DNA of 64,000 bases. Source: Deltaproteobacteria bacterium ADurb.Bin207 (GTDB lineage Bacteria; Myxococcota_A; Polyangia; Polyangiales; Polyangiaceae). The stretch lies in the NCBI GenBank assembly GCA_002070115.1, contig MWCO01000024.1, positions 1-64,000 on the forward strand, given 5' to 3'. Position 1 is the stretch's first letter; every line of letters begins with the position of its first letter. Position numbers and translations under genes: made by a program. Positions 8,868 to 18,884 of this stretch are shown here, in pieces. The notes beneath the pieces were generated by a model, which had not been told where the DNA came from, searched no databases, and was given only the letters and a program-made list of their open reading frames with translations.

Positions 8868-10031
8868 ATGATCTTTGTCGATTGCCGAAGTGTGTTGGCG
8901 TATCCGACGGGATTGTTGGCCTACCAACGATCTTTGGCGAAGCATCTTCCGGATATTGCGCCCCACGAGCACTTCGTGTGGTTGCGCCACAAGGATGCGC
9001 CGGGACGATTGAGCTATCGTCCTAACGCCCACGAAGTATTCGTTTCCGGAGACCCGGAGAGCACGTTGGCTCCGTGGCTTTTGCACAAAAATCTCCGTAT
9101 GGAAGGGGCGCGCCTATTTCACGCCACCGCCAGCTTTTTCCCATCCAATCTACCAATTCCCGTCGTGACGACCGTCCATGACCTCGTGTGGATTACGAAC
9201 CCTTCCTGGTTGATCCGTCGGGGATTCAAAGGGAAAATATCTTCGTTTCTGGGTCGTCGATACGTAATCGATGCCTTGCGCCATTCGGCGCATATCATTG
9301 TGCCAAGCCAGGCAACCCAACGAGAGATCGATGAAATTGCTCCATTTGCTTCCGATCGCGTGACGGTCATTCATCATGGGGTGGAAGAGAGGTTCAAGCC
9401 TCTCGATCGCGAGGATGATTCCGCGGTGGCGCGCGTCCATACGATTGTGTCGAGGTTATTGGGGGGAGCGCCGCGTTACGTTCTCGACGTGGGGCGAGCT
9501 GCGGTTTATCGAAATCATGAAGGCTTGATCAAAGCGTTTGCCACGGCATTCAAAAGCGATCCCGACATTCATCTGGCTTTTGTTCAAGCCATGTGCCGCC
9601 AGTCCAGGCCGATCATGCGCCTGGCCGCTCGTTTGGGTCTCGATGGCCGTGTCCACCTGCTCAGCGGTGTAGCCTCCCGAGACCTCGTAGCCCTGTATCA
9701 AGGTGCGATCTGCTTGTGCCATCCCACCTTGCACGAGGCTTATGGCACCGTGGTCGCTGAGGCCATGGCTTGCGGTTGTCCCGTCGTGACTTCCGGAAGA
9801 GCCGCCGCGGGAGAGATTGCGGAAGGCGTGGCGCAACTCGTCAATCCTGAGCACGAAGACGAAATCGCAGCAGCCATGCGTCGCATCGCCTACGAACGGG
9901 GTGTGGCAAAAAGGATGCGAACTCGCGGACTTGCACGCGCCGCCAGCCTCGATTCCCGTCGTATGGCCCAGGCCACCATGGCGGTATACGAAAAAGTGCT
10001 ACAGCGGCCTGTTCAGGCCGTTGCCGGATAA
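8868..10031 (+). CDS. Family 4 glycosyltransferase
   Basis: This 387-residue GT-B fold enzyme probably transfers a sugar from a nucleotide donor to a surface glycan or lipid carrier. The C-terminal half carries the family signature HEAYGTVVAEAMACGCPVV, the spaced-glutamate motif that contacts the nucleotide sugar. The N-terminal half (residues 1-190) has the acceptor domain, with TVHDLVW and IVPSQATQREI as in GT4 enzymes such as mannosyltransferases. There is no signal peptide or membrane helix, so it is probably cytoplasmic or membrane-associated. It stands alone, divergent from the antiporter operon, with no polysaccharide cluster beside it, so donor and acceptor cannot be predicted. Confidence 0.88.
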   Translation: MIFVDCRSVLAYPTGLLAYQRSLAKHLPDIAPHEHFVWLRHKDAPGRLSYRPNAHEVFVSGDPESTLAPWLLHKNLRMEGARLFHATASFFPSNLPIPVVTTVHDLVWITNPSWLIRRGFKGKISSFLGRRYVIDALRHSAHIIVPSQATQREIDEIAPFASDRVTVIHHGVEERFKPLDREDDSAVARVHTIVSRLLGGAPRYVLDVGRAAVYRNHEGLIKAFATAFKSDPDIHLAFVQAMCRQSRPIMRLAARLGLDGRVHLLSGVASRDLVALYQGAICLCHPTLHEAYGTVVAEAMACGCPVVTSGRAAAGEIAEGVAQLVNPEHEDEIAAAMRRIAYERGVAKRMRTRGLARAASLDSRRMAQATMAVYEKVLQRPVQAVAG

Positions 10032-10175
10032 AAACACGACACCCAGGCGCTCGCTGTTGCCAGCACCTCTGGAAATCTCAGGATGATAGATTCACCTTGT
10101 AGGTGCAGGTGGTTCGCGGATCGATCTGCCGATTCGAGGCTGCCGATGGGATGGATTTCACGCTACACTACGCGA

Positions 10176-12191
10176 ATGTCGCGCTGTTCTCGTTCTTTGC
10201 TCATAGGTAGCCTCGGGGCGGCCTTGTTGTGGAACACTCCCGCCTCGGCCGTGATCACCCAGGTGGATGGAACCGTCCTGCCGGTTAGCGATCGCCTTCA
10301 AATTGCGCTCGATCGCTCGGTGGCGCTGGGGGGGGAGGGGACTCCAGGGCTCCTTCATGCCGTTTTCGATGCGGATATCGTGCCGGAGGTCTTTCAAATC
10401 CCCAAAAATAGCAATGGGAAGTATCGCGTGGTGGAGTTTTTCGACATCGAAGAGGGCGCGGGATACGAAAATACCATCGGTTGGTACAACGTCTCCGACC
10501 CCTCCACCCTCTATCCCGTGTTGAACTGCGCTCATGAACCACCGAACAAAGTCAATGTCGATTTCCAAAAAGAATTCGATGATGGCCGATACAAAGGAGG
10601 ATTCGTGGGATTTTTCCTTGTGTCGCCGGGAAGCAATGGCGGATGTGGCAACCCCGCCAACCTCGGGCAGCCCGGTAGCACAGCGTTCATCGTCTATACC
10701 GAAGCGCAGCTCAACGGTGATGGCAACTACGTCCACTATCTCATCTACCAATCCAAACAAAACCCCTTGGCCTATTACTTCGGCTTCGAGGATCTTTGGC
10801 GTGGCGGCGACAACGACTTCGAAGACATGGCGGTCAAGGTCACGGGCCTCATCAAAGCCTGCGAACCATCACCTGAGATTTGTGATGGAAAAGACAATAA
10901 CTGTGATGGCCTGGTCGACAACGAGCCCGTGGACGTGGGTCAAGCTTGCGTGACCATTTCGGGCAACAAACCTGGCTTCGGCGCTTGTCAAGCAGGGATT
11001 CTGGAATGTGCAAGCAAGGGGCCTGGGGATACGACCAAAATATGTGTTGGTGAGGTCGGCCCTGGTATCGAAGTGTGCAACGGTCTGGATGACGATTGTA
11101 ACGGGATCGTCGACGACAACCCAACCGATCCGTCGCTTGGAAAACCGTGTGGGGGCTCGGATGAAGGGGAATGCCAGCGAGGCACCTATGCGTGCTTGGC
11201 GGGCACCATTGCGTGTGTGGGCGTAGTGGGACCTTCACCAGAGCTTTGTGATGGCAAGGACAACGATTGCGATGGGGTGGTGGATGGCACGGCGCTGGAG
11301 CCGAGGCAAAACTGCAAAAACGATGGGGATTGCTCGACGAGCGCGCCGTATTGTCTCCCGACCGTACTCGGAGAAATGGTTTGTGCGCGCGGTCCCATCG
11401 ATGTGGTGGGGCAATGTACCGTATCGGGGTCGACCTGCCCTGGGGTCAAACGATGTGAGAACGGTACAGTCATTTGTGAGCAATCCGATCCGGGAACCCC
11501 AGAAATCTGCAATGGCGCGGATGATAATTGTAACGGGCTGGTGGATGAGGGAGATCCAGGAGGTGGCGCGGAGTGTGGTCCAGGAGGAATTTCGCTGGAA
11601 ATGGCGAGGACCGGGCAATGTGAACCGGGGATCGAACATTGTTTGGGTGGAAAGATTCAGTGTGTCGGGGGAAGGGGCCCCACGCCCGAAATCTGTGATG
11701 GTCTCGACAACGATTGTGATGGTCTCACCGATGAGACGGCGGAATGTCCTGGAGAGAGCATTTGTGTGGAAGGAAAGTGCGTGGAGCCTTGCGCCGGCGG
11801 CGAATTCCCTTGTCCCGCCGGACTGGTTTGCGTGGACGGATATTGTGTCAAATTGGGTGGGGGTACCGGAGGCTCTGGTCACGATGCGGGAACGCAGGAC
11901 GATGGTGCGGCAGGACAAAATGGGGAAGCTGGTGTGGACGCTTCGGCTGGCGCAGCAGGGACAGCCGGCTCCGGAGGGACAGCCGGTTCCGGAGGGGGAT
12001 TCCGACCGGATGGGGGAGCCTCACCAGGGCCACACGAGCAGAGCCGAGAAAATTGGGGATTGGTGACGGGCGGCGGTGGCGTGTCCTGTGCCCTTGGACG
12101 GGCCACCTCTTCGCTACCGGCTGCCATCGTTGCCCTCTTTGCTCTCGCCATGGCAGGACGAATGAGCCCTCGTACCGGGAGGAAAGGATAA
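10176..12191 (+). CDS. Secreted MopRP metal-binding-repeat protein with DUF4114 domain
   Basis: The 671-residue exported protein has a signal peptide (SLLIGSLGAALLWNTPASA). A DUF4114-like domain covers about residues 130-230, ending in FGFEDLWRGGDNDFEDMAV, an acidic motif likely to bind calcium. Five copies of the MopRP motif (C-D/N-G-x-D-[DN]-[DN]-C-[DN]-G) follow. After a Gly/Ala/Ser-rich linker the protein ends in GGVSC, a hydrophobic helix and basic residues, resembling a MYXO-CTERM surface-anchoring tail. The start is set at ATG 10176 because the signal peptide begins there; an in-frame start lies upstream at 10083. The stop overlaps the next gene by one base (TAATG), so the two are co-translated. 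Confidence 0.85.
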   Translation: MSRCSRSLLIGSLGAALLWNTPASAVITQVDGTVLPVSDRLQIALDRSVALGGEGTPGLLHAVFDADIVPEVFQIPKNSNGKYRVVEFFDIEEGAGYENTIGWYNVSDPSTLYPVLNCAHEPPNKVNVDFQKEFDDGRYKGGFVGFFLVSPGSNGGCGNPANLGQPGSTAFIVYTEAQLNGDGNYVHYLIYQSKQNPLAYYFGFEDLWRGGDNDFEDMAVKVTGLIKACEPSPEICDGKDNNCDGLVDNEPVDVGQACVTISGNKPGFGACQAGILECASKGPGDTTKICVGEVGPGIEVCNGLDDDCNGIVDDNPTDPSLGKPCGGSDEGECQRGTYACLAGTIACVGVVGPSPELCDGKDNDCDGVVDGTALEPRQNCKNDGDCSTSAPYCLPTVLGEMVCARGPIDVVGQCTVSGSTCPGVKRCENGTVICEQSDPGTPEICNGADDNCNGLVDEGDPGGGAECGPGGISLEMARTGQCEPGIEHCLGGKIQCVGGRGPTPEICDGLDNDCDGLTDETAECPGESICVEGKCVEPCAGGEFPCPAGLVCVDGYCVKLGGGTGGSGHDAGTQDDGAAGQNGEAGVDASAGAAGTAGSGGTAGSGGGFRPDGGASPGPHEQSRENWGLVTGGGGVSCALGRATSSLPAAIVALFALAMAGRMSPRTGRKG

Positions 12192-14419
12192 TGAAAATCT
12201 ATACTTACCTACTCCTCCCGTTGTTCGCGGGCATTGTGTCCGGCTCCTTTGCTTGCACCACCGAATCGTATTGTTTCGATTGCGAACACGCGGCGGCCGG
12301 GGCGGCTGGTTCCTCTGGCTCTCCCGGAACGGGCGGCAGCGGTGCAAGCGGCGTCCTCGATGCCTCCTTCGACAACGTCTTCATCGATTCCAATTCGTGT
12401 AACGCCGACCTCGACAACGATCCGCTCAATTGTGGATTCTGCGGCCACGTTTGCGAAATCCCCAACGCGTATGCCATGTGCAAGGACAAATTCTGCGTCA
12501 TCGATCGCTGCGCTTCGGGCTATTACGATATCAATGGCAAGGTCGAAGACGGATGCGAATACGAATGCGAACCTTTGCGCGATACCCAGGGCAATCCCGT
12601 TACCGAAGAAACGCTTTGCAATGGCATCGATGACGATTGCGATGGCTTGATCGACGAGGTTTTCGATCTCGAAAGCGACGCGCAGCATTGTGGCGGCTGC
12701 AATCAAGCTTGCCAGGATTTGTATCCGCATGCCAAGACGATTTGTGAGAACGGGGCCTGTGCTTTCGGCGGTTGTTTACCGGGATTTCATGATGTCGACG
12801 GCTTGCTTGCCACCGGATGCGAGTATGAATGTACGCCTGGTAATCCCGCGGTGGAGGCGTGCAATGGCATCGACGATGATTGCAACGGTTTTGTGGACGA
12901 TGGCGTATTGCCCGGGGTTGGGGAATCCTGTGGAAGCAATGTCGGCGCGTGCAAGTTCGGCAAGCAACAATGCGTGGGTGGTTCGCTCATTTGTGTAGGG
13001 GATACGAAACCGTCGACCGAGTTATGCGATGGGATCGACAACGACTGTAACGGAAAGACGGATGAGATTTGTCCAACCGCCAAGTCTCCCGTGCGGTTGG
13101 ATGTAGGTGGTTCGGCGCAAGGCCAGCATTCGACGACGCAACTCAGCATGGCGACGCAAGGCGATGCTACGTTTGCTGCGTACTTGGATCGAAGAATGGC
13201 AAGCAATGGGGCGGATATTCGGCTCAACTACACCTTGACGGCCAACGGGGCATGGTTGACCTCGGACATGGTGGTGGCGGGCACGGCAGCCAGCGAGGTG
13301 GAGCCGTGGGTTTTCACTTCGCCTACCAAGCTCTATGTGGCGTATGAACTCTTCATTGCCGGAGACGTGCGTCGTATCCAACTCGCCCGAACGGGGATTT
13401 CACCTACGACCTGGACCACCATACAAGCGGAAAAAAGCGCTCCGGCCTCATCGGATTCCTTTTATGTTCGCGGTATCGTGGCGGGTCAAGCCGCGGGAGC
13501 CGACCAAATCGTGTTGGTATGGCAGACGCTTCAAGGCACGAATCGTGACATTTACTTGCAGGCGTCCAACGATGGTGGCGTAACATGGCGAGCGAGCGAC
13601 CTTCGCGTCAATGCCGTCGCGGGAAAGGCGGAACTGCCGGATCTCGCTTCCGATGGGAAAGGACGGGCGTTCGTGGTGTGGCGGGATGCGCGAGGCACCG
13701 TACCGGAAGTGTATTTCGCTACCTATGATGTGGCGTCGGCAACCCTGGGAGCCAACAAAAAGCTTTCTTCGGGGGATGCCACGAAGCCTGCTGTGATCGC
13801 TGCGGATGACCAAAACAATGTGCATGTGGCGTGGACGCAGCTTCCTTCTTCGGGCGCGAAAACCATACGTGTGGCGACGAGTGTGAATCGTGGCGATACG
13901 TTTGTTGTTGGGGTGGTCGACAATACGCCAGTTTTTGCCGATGCGGATTCTCCGCATATCGTGGCGAGGGCGGGGCGCGCTGCCGTGGCTTGGGAAGACA
14001 ATCGTTCGGGTCTATCGGATGTTTATGTCAACGTATGGGCATCGGGAGCTTGGCGTTCCCAGGCTGCTCGCGCCGATGGGGGACCTCGGGGAGCCTATCG
14101 CTCCACGCAACCTCGTATTGCCTTCGGGGCTGGCAACCGATTGTTCGTGACGTACCAGGAGTATCGAGGCACTGGCAGCAACAACCAGGCGGATGTTCAC
14201 GTGAACTTCTCTCTCGATGGTGGCGTCACATTCCAGCCCAAGGATACGAGGGTCGACCCAGGGGCGGTTGGATTGGCGGATTCCACTTCCCCAAGGCTCA
14301 GCGTACCTGGAACTTCGGGACCCGGCATTCACCCGATTGTCATCTGGCTCGACAACTTCAATGGCACGACCGCTTCGCAGAATGCGGATGTGTACGCAGC
14401 ACGCGTCGAATTCCCTTGA
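12191..14419 (+). CDS. Secreted MopRP and BNR/sialidase-like repeat protein
   Basis: The 742-residue exported protein has a hydrophobic leader ending near FACTTE, possibly a weak lipobox. A Gly/Ser-rich linker is followed by Cys-rich segments (DNDPLNCGFCGHVCEIPNA) typical of myxobacterial surface proteins. Three MopRP motifs lie around residues 140-305. The C-terminal 430 residues look like a beta-propeller, with Asp-box-like turns (SNDGGVTW, SLDGGVTF) as in BNR/sialidase-like proteins. No catalytic sialidase residues were recognised, so a binding role is more likely than hydrolysis. ATG 12191 follows AAAGGA and overlaps the upstream stop. The two MopRP proteins are probably made together and displayed at the surface. 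Confidence 0.82.
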   Translation: MKIYTYLLLPLFAGIVSGSFACTTESYCFDCEHAAAGAAGSSGSPGTGGSGASGVLDASFDNVFIDSNSCNADLDNDPLNCGFCGHVCEIPNAYAMCKDKFCVIDRCASGYYDINGKVEDGCEYECEPLRDTQGNPVTEETLCNGIDDDCDGLIDEVFDLESDAQHCGGCNQACQDLYPHAKTICENGACAFGGCLPGFHDVDGLLATGCEYECTPGNPAVEACNGIDDDCNGFVDDGVLPGVGESCGSNVGACKFGKQQCVGGSLICVGDTKPSTELCDGIDNDCNGKTDEICPTAKSPVRLDVGGSAQGQHSTTQLSMATQGDATFAAYLDRRMASNGADIRLNYTLTANGAWLTSDMVVAGTAASEVEPWVFTSPTKLYVAYELFIAGDVRRIQLARTGISPTTWTTIQAEKSAPASSDSFYVRGIVAGQAAGADQIVLVWQTLQGTNRDIYLQASNDGGVTWRASDLRVNAVAGKAELPDLASDGKGRAFVVWRDARGTVPEVYFATYDVASATLGANKKLSSGDATKPAVIAADDQNNVHVAWTQLPSSGAKTIRVATSVNRGDTFVVGVVDNTPVFADADSPHIVARAGRAAVAWEDNRSGLSDVYVNVWASGAWRSQAARADGGPRGAYRSTQPRIAFGAGNRLFVTYQEYRGTGSNNQADVHVNFSLDGGVTFQPKDTRVDPGAVGLADSTSPRLSVPGTSGPGIHPIVIWLDNFNGTTASQNADVYAARVEFP

Positions 14420-14677
14420 GTCCTCCCCGATACGCGTCGCGCGTGCCAGCGTGAGCGCGGCTCCCTGCAACCGTTCGAATTCCGATTCGCCTGTAGTGGT
14501 GTTTGGGACCGCGTGTGGCGTAAACCATGGAAACGACTGACTTTTATTGATTTTTCCCCACGGAAGGGGATAAGGACAAGGTCATGAAGCCGTAGGGGAG
14601 TGCGAGTGTTTTTCGTGGAAACGCTCAGCATATCGCCCCTGCGCACGATGTTCGGCTGACCAACTTGGGATAGACAC
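14420..14677. other. Intergenic region upstream of the rnf operon
   Basis: This 258-base gap lies between the BNR protein gene and rnfC and is the natural place for the rnf promoter. No convincing sigma70 or sigma54 promoter and no hairpin with a T-run was identified by eye. Confidence 0.4.
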
Positions 14678-16021
14678 ATGAGGCGAACGTTTCGTGGTGG
14701 AGTTCATCCTCGCGACCACAAGGAGCTGACTTGTGAAAAACCGATCCGTTCCTTACCCAGCCCCGACAAGGTCGTGCTCCCCTTGCGTCAGCATGTCGGC
14801 GCGCCGGCCCGATGTATCGTCAAGGTAGGCGATCATGTCGCGCAAGGACAGCCCATCGCCGAAGCCGTGGGCCATGTCTCTGCTCCTGTGCATGCCTCGA
14901 TGGCCGGTGTGGTTCGGACCATCGGAAAGCACTTGCATCCCGCCGGTTTCGAATGCGAAGCCGTGACGTTGGAAGCGCATGCCGAAGACGATGCAAAGCG
15001 CCCCTCTTCCCCTTATCGATTGCCGAACGCCAGACCTGACTATACGAATACGGATAGTGAGGAGCTTCGAGCCCTCATCCAATCTGCCGGGATCGTGGGG
15101 GCCGGAGGCGCCGGCTTCCCCACCCACGTCAAGCTCGCCCCTCCCAAAGACAAACCCGTCGACACGCTGATCATCAACGCTGCCGAATGCGAGCCTTATC
15201 TGACGTGCGATCACCGCACCATGCTCGAAGAATCCGAAATCGTCGCCCATGGAGTCCGCATCGCAAAGCGCATTCTCGGTGTCGATCGCGTGCTTGTCGG
15301 TATCGAAGACAACAAGCTCGATGCCGTGCAAGTCATGAAAAAGGCTTTCGCCAACGATCCCGCGGTCGAGGTCGCCGTTCTTTCCGTCAAATACCCTCAG
15401 GGCGGTGAAAAACAACTTATCGAAGCGTTGACCGGACGACAGGTGCCTCCGCCTCCGGGGCTGCCCATGGATGCGGGTTGTGTCGTACAAAACGTCACGA
15501 CCTGCGCCGCCATCGCACGCGCCGTGATGCAAGGGATTCCCGTATTCGAACGGGTGATCACGTTGGCCGGTTCGATGGTTAACGACCCGGGCAATGTTCG
15601 TGTCCCTATCGGGATGCTGCTGAGCGATGTCATCGACCGGGTGGGCGGCCTCGCCGAGCCACCTTCGAAAGTGATCATGGGCGGTCCGATGATGGGCCTT
15701 GCCATGGCCGAACTCGATGTGCCCATCGTCAAAGCGACCTCGGGATTCGTGTTTTTATCGAAAAATCAGGTCAAAACCGTACTTCCCAGTCCGTGTATCC
15801 GCTGCGGACGTTGCGCCGCGGCTTGTCCTCTTCATTTGCAACCGGGGGAAATCGCGCGCTGGGTCGAGCTGGGAAACCTGGACGCCGCCAGCGCTCTGCA
15901 CCTGATGGACTGCATGGAATGCGGCACGTGCAGCTATATCTGTCCCTCCTATCGCTGGCTGGTTCAGCAAATCCGGCTTGGTAAGGCAAAAGTCCATGAA
16001 CGAAAACAACCCTCCGCCTGA
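14678..16021 (+). CDS. rnfC: Rnf electron transport complex subunit RnfC
   Basis: The 447-residue RnfC is the peripheral NADH-binding subunit of the Rnf complex, which couples electron transfer between ferredoxin and NAD+ to ion movement across the inner membrane. The N-terminus has FRGGVHPRDHKELT, matching the family start. A glycine-rich flavin/NADH region (GIVGAGGAGFPTHVKL) lies near residue 140. Two ferredoxin-type 4Fe-4S motifs sit at the C-terminus, with cysteines at 373/376/379/383 and from 412. Its 3' end overlaps rnfD. It opens the gene order C-D-G-E-A-B, which is the arrangement of acetogens and many anaerobes, whereas E. coli has A-B-C-D-G-E. Confidence 0.95.
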   Translation: MRRTFRGGVHPRDHKELTCEKPIRSLPSPDKVVLPLRQHVGAPARCIVKVGDHVAQGQPIAEAVGHVSAPVHASMAGVVRTIGKHLHPAGFECEAVTLEAHAEDDAKRPSSPYRLPNARPDYTNTDSEELRALIQSAGIVGAGGAGFPTHVKLAPPKDKPVDTLIINAAECEPYLTCDHRTMLEESEIVAHGVRIAKRILGVDRVLVGIEDNKLDAVQVMKKAFANDPAVEVAVLSVKYPQGGEKQLIEALTGRQVPPPPGLPMDAGCVVQNVTTCAAIARAVMQGIPVFERVITLAGSMVNDPGNVRVPIGMLLSDVIDRVGGLAEPPSKVIMGGPMMGLAMAELDVPIVKATSGFVFLSKNQVKTVLPSPCIRCGRCAAACPLHLQPGEIARWVELGNLDAASALHLMDCMECGTCSYICPSYRWLVQQIRLGKAKVHERKQPSA

Positions 16022-17048
16022 GCCGAAGGCCATGGAACCTGTCCAACCATCGCCCCTTCGGCTTTTGGTTGGGACCTCTCCCCACGTGCATGCCGAGCAA
16101 GGCGTCCCGGAGATCATGCGCTGGGTCGTGCTGGCTCTGCTGCCTGCCGTGGCCGTCTCGTTATGGTCCTTCGGCCTCGAGGCGTTGCGGGTTTACGTTC
16201 TCGCCGTGGGCGCTTGCTTGGCTATCGAGTGGATTTGCCTCCGGATTTTCAAGACTCCCGGGAGCCTGGCCGATGGATCCGCCGCCGTGACCGGCGTTCT
16301 TCTCGCCATGAATCTGCCTCCCACCTCGCCGTCGTGGATGGTGCTCATCGGCGCGGTGGTGGCCATCGTTTTCGCAAAGCATCTGTTTGGCGGTTTGGGC
16401 AGCAATATTTTCAATCCCGCGCTCACCGCCCGTGTATTTCTACTCATTTCCTGGCCCGTTTCCATGACCACCTGGCTCAAAGTCGGCGAGCGAGGCTTCA
16501 TTTCTCCAAGCGCGGACCTGCAAGCCATCACCCAACCCACCCCCCTTGGCATGCTGAAGGTGGGCGAACTTCAATCGGTCGCCACGGAAGCTGGAGAGTG
16601 GCTCTTGCGCGATGAAGGAGGCTCCCTTGGCGAGGTATCCGCACTGGCGTTGGTGCTCGGCGGGGTGTGCTTGCTCTGGAAACGCATCATCACCTGGGAA
16701 ATCCCTGTCTTTTTCATAGGCACCACCGTTGTATTCACCGCCGCGGCTTGGCTCATCGACCCATCCTCATACGCCTCTCCGCTCACCCACGCGCTGTCGG
16801 GTGGCTTGCTGCTCGGCGCCATCTTCATGGCCACCGATATGGTGACCTCTCCCGGAACCTTCCAAGGACGCGTGATTTTCGCCATCGGATGCGGGCTGCT
16901 GACCGCCATCATTCGGCTCTGGGGCGGCTATCCCGAAGGGGTTAGTTTCGCCATCCTCCTGATGAATGGCCTCACCCCGCTCATCGATAGGCTCGTTCGC
17001 CCACGACCCCACGGCGCGATGGCGCCGAGCCGCAAGGTGCCAGCATGA
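15996..17048 (+). CDS. rnfD: Rnf complex membrane subunit RnfD
   Basis: The 350-residue integral membrane protein has about nine hydrophobic segments and is homologous to NqrB. The motif ATDMVTSPGTF carries Thr284 in the context used for covalent FMN attachment, so it is a likely ApbE substrate. The conserved GGLGSNIFNPALTARVF loop is present. ATG 15996 is chosen: AAGG lies about 9 bases upstream, and it lies inside the 3' end of rnfC (26-base overlap). A TTG further upstream is less likely. The stop overlaps rnfG by 4 bases. RnfD forms the ion-translocating membrane core with RnfA and RnfE. Confidence 0.95.
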   Translation: MNENNPPPEPKAMEPVQPSPLRLLVGTSPHVHAEQGVPEIMRWVVLALLPAVAVSLWSFGLEALRVYVLAVGACLAIEWICLRIFKTPGSLADGSAAVTGVLLAMNLPPTSPSWMVLIGAVVAIVFAKHLFGGLGSNIFNPALTARVFLLISWPVSMTTWLKVGERGFISPSADLQAITQPTPLGMLKVGELQSVATEAGEWLLRDEGGSLGEVSALALVLGGVCLLWKRIITWEIPVFFIGTTVVFTAAAWLIDPSSYASPLTHALSGGLLLGAIFMATDMVTSPGTFQGRVIFAIGCGLLTAIIRLWGGYPEGVSFAILLMNGLTPLIDRLVRPRPHGAMAPSRKVPA

Positions 17049-17659
17049 AAACCGCGCTTCATTATGTCGGTGTGTTGGCGCTGATTTGCGCCATGGCCGC
17101 CGGATTGCTCGCCACCGTCCACGAAATCACCTCCGAACCCATCGCTTCTTCCCGAAAACGGGTCACCCTGGAAGCCGTCCGCACGGTGCTTCCCCCTTTC
17201 GAAACCCTAGCGGACGCCGAAACCGTCAAAACCATCGTGACCGACCCATCGGCTCCCGAAATGGCAGCCGCCTTTTCCGCTGGTCGACTCATCGGAGCTG
17301 CCGTGAAAGTAACCGACCCGGATGGTTTTGGCGGCGATGTAACGTTCATGGTGGGGGTGACCTCCGACGCCAAAGTCCATGCGATTCGGCTACTTGCCCA
17401 CAAGGAAACCCCAGGCCTTGGCACCAAGCTCGGGGATCCAATATTTACCAAGCAATTTCAAGGACTTGCGATTCCAGCGGGAGGCCTGCGCGTCCACAAA
17501 GACGGCGGCACCATCCAGGCGATCACGGGTGCGACCATTTCGAGTCGGACGGCGACTCGTGCGGCGACTCGTGCGGTCGAGCACTTCGAAAAAGTAAAAA
17601 ATCAGCTAGCGCAGGCCGCTTCCCAGGCCCAACCCGCGCAAGGAGGTCCTCGTGGCTGA
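17045..17659 (+). CDS. rnfG: Rnf complex flavoprotein subunit RnfG
   Basis: The 204-residue protein has one N-terminal membrane anchor (residues 7-24) and an FMN-binding domain facing the periplasm. The motif [10 protein letters not shown] provides Thr164 for phosphoester-linked FMN, the classical RnfG/NqrC flavinylation site. The preceding stretch [12 protein letters not shown] is also typical of the FMN-binding domain. The start overlaps rnfD (ATGA). It passes electrons between RnfD and the other redox subunits. The apbE gene at the end of the same operon should install the flavin. Confidence 0.95.
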   Translation: MKTALHYVGVLALICAMAAGLLATVHEITSEPIASSRKRVTLEAVRTVLPPFETLADAETVKTIVTDPSAPEMAAAFSAGRLIGAAVKVTDPDGFGGDVTFMVGVTSDAKVHAIRLLAHKETPGLGTKLGDPIFTKQFQGLAIPAGGLRVHKDGGTIQAITGATISSRTATRAATRAVEHFEKVKNQLAQAASQAQPAQGGPRG

Positions 17660-18272
17660 AAGGACCGCTTCCCAGGAATTCCAAAAAGGATTGCTCCGCG
17701 AGAACCCCCTTTTCGTTCTCGCCCTCGGCATGTGTCCTTCCCTGGCCGTGACCACCAGCCTGTTCAACGGCATCGGCATGGGATTGGCCGCAACCTTCGT
17801 GCTCGTCTGCTCCAATGCCGTCATCTCCTTGCTGCGAAACTTCATTCCCAAAGGCGTTCGCATCCCAGCTTATATCGTCGTCATCGCCTCGTTCGTCACC
17901 GTCGTGGAAATGCTCATGGAGGCGTATGTCTTCGACTTGCATCAAGCCCTCGGCGTGTTCATCCCCCTTATCGTCGTCAACTGCATCATCCTCGGCCGTG
18001 CCGAGGCATTTGCTTCCCGGAATGGACTGTGGCGGTCGGTTCTCGACGGATTGGGGATGGGGCTTGGGTTTACGTTAGCGCTTGTATCGATGGGGACGGT
18101 GCGTGAAATTCTTGGAAACGGGACGCTTCTTTCCGGCACGCCGTTCGAGTTGACCGTGTTGGGTGAGGGATTCAAGGCCAATCCGGTGCTCGTGATGGTG
18201 CTTCCTCCGGGCGCGTTCTTTACCTTGGCGGTGTTGATGGCGGGGGCCAACCGCTGGATGAGGAGGGCCTGA
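17652..18272 (+). CDS. rnfE: Rnf complex membrane subunit RnfE
   Basis: The 206-residue membrane protein of the RnfA/RnfE/NqrD/NqrE family has six predicted helices. Family landmarks include [20 protein letters not shown] and [20 protein letters not shown]. The conserved cysteines within helices help form an intramembrane iron-sulfur site with RnfA, according to structures of related complexes. Translation starts at GTG 17652 after a strong AGGAGGT (17641-17647), overlapping rnfG by 8 bases. RnfA follows 2 bases after the stop. Confidence 0.95.
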   Translation: MAERTASQEFQKGLLRENPLFVLALGMCPSLAVTTSLFNGIGMGLAATFVLVCSNAVISLLRNFIPKGVRIPAYIVVIASFVTVVEMLMEAYVFDLHQALGVFIPLIVVNCIILGRAEAFASRNGLWRSVLDGLGMGLGFTLALVSMGTVREILGNGTLLSGTPFELTVLGEGFKANPVLVMVLPPGAFFTLAVLMAGANRWMRRA

Positions 18273-18274
18273 CC

Positions 18275-18871
18275 ATGGAACTATCCTTCGGCCAGATTCT
18301 ACAGCTTATCGTCTGGGCGGTTTTCGTCAACAACTTCATCCTCGCGCAATTCCTTGGGATTTGCCCTTTCCTGGGGGTTAGCAAAAAAACCGAATCCGCC
18401 GTGGGCATGAGCTTGGCCGTGATCTTCGTCATGACCGTGGCTGCTGCCGTCACGTGGCTGCTGAATCAATACGTTCTCGTGCCCTTGGGACTGGTTTTTC
18501 TCAAAACCATCCTTTTCATCCTTGTCATCGCCGCTCTCGTGCAATTCGTGGAAATGGTGATCAAGAAGATGTCGCCCGCGCTGTTTCAGGCTTTGGGTAT
18601 CTTTTTGCCTCTCATCACCACGAATTGTGCGGTGCTGGGAGCGGCGTTGCTCGCCATTCAGAAAGATTTTTCGTTCTTCACCACCCTGATTTACGCCTTC
18701 GCTTCTTCCCTCGGCTTCGGGCTCGTCATGGTCCTTTTTGCGGGCATCCGTGAGCGGATGGACACCACCATCGAAACCCCGGCAGGAATGCGGGGGTTGC
18801 CCGTCACCCTGGTGGCGGCTGGCATTCTTTCTCTGGCATTTCTTGGGTTTGCGGGCCTGGTCAAGATGTGA
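18275..18871 (+). CDS. rnfA: Rnf complex membrane subunit RnfA
   Basis: The 198-residue protein has six hydrophobic helices and is paralogous to RnfE with inverted topology. Signature segments are NNFILAQFLGICPFLGVSKK and LPLITTNCAVLGAALL. Cysteines in the first and fourth helices are those expected to share an iron-sulfur cluster with RnfE at the centre of the membrane. ATG 18275 follows rnfE by 2 bases, with GAGGAGGG just upstream. It is followed by rnfB after 13 bases. Confidence 0.96.
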   Translation: MELSFGQILQLIVWAVFVNNFILAQFLGICPFLGVSKKTESAVGMSLAVIFVMTVAAAVTWLLNQYVLVPLGLVFLKTILFILVIAALVQFVEMVIKKMSPALFQALGIFLPLITTNCAVLGAALLAIQKDFSFFTTLIYAFASSLGFGLVMVLFAGIRERMDTTIETPAGMRGLPVTLVAAGILSLAFLGFAGLVKM

Positions 18872-18884
18872 GGAGAGCATCACC

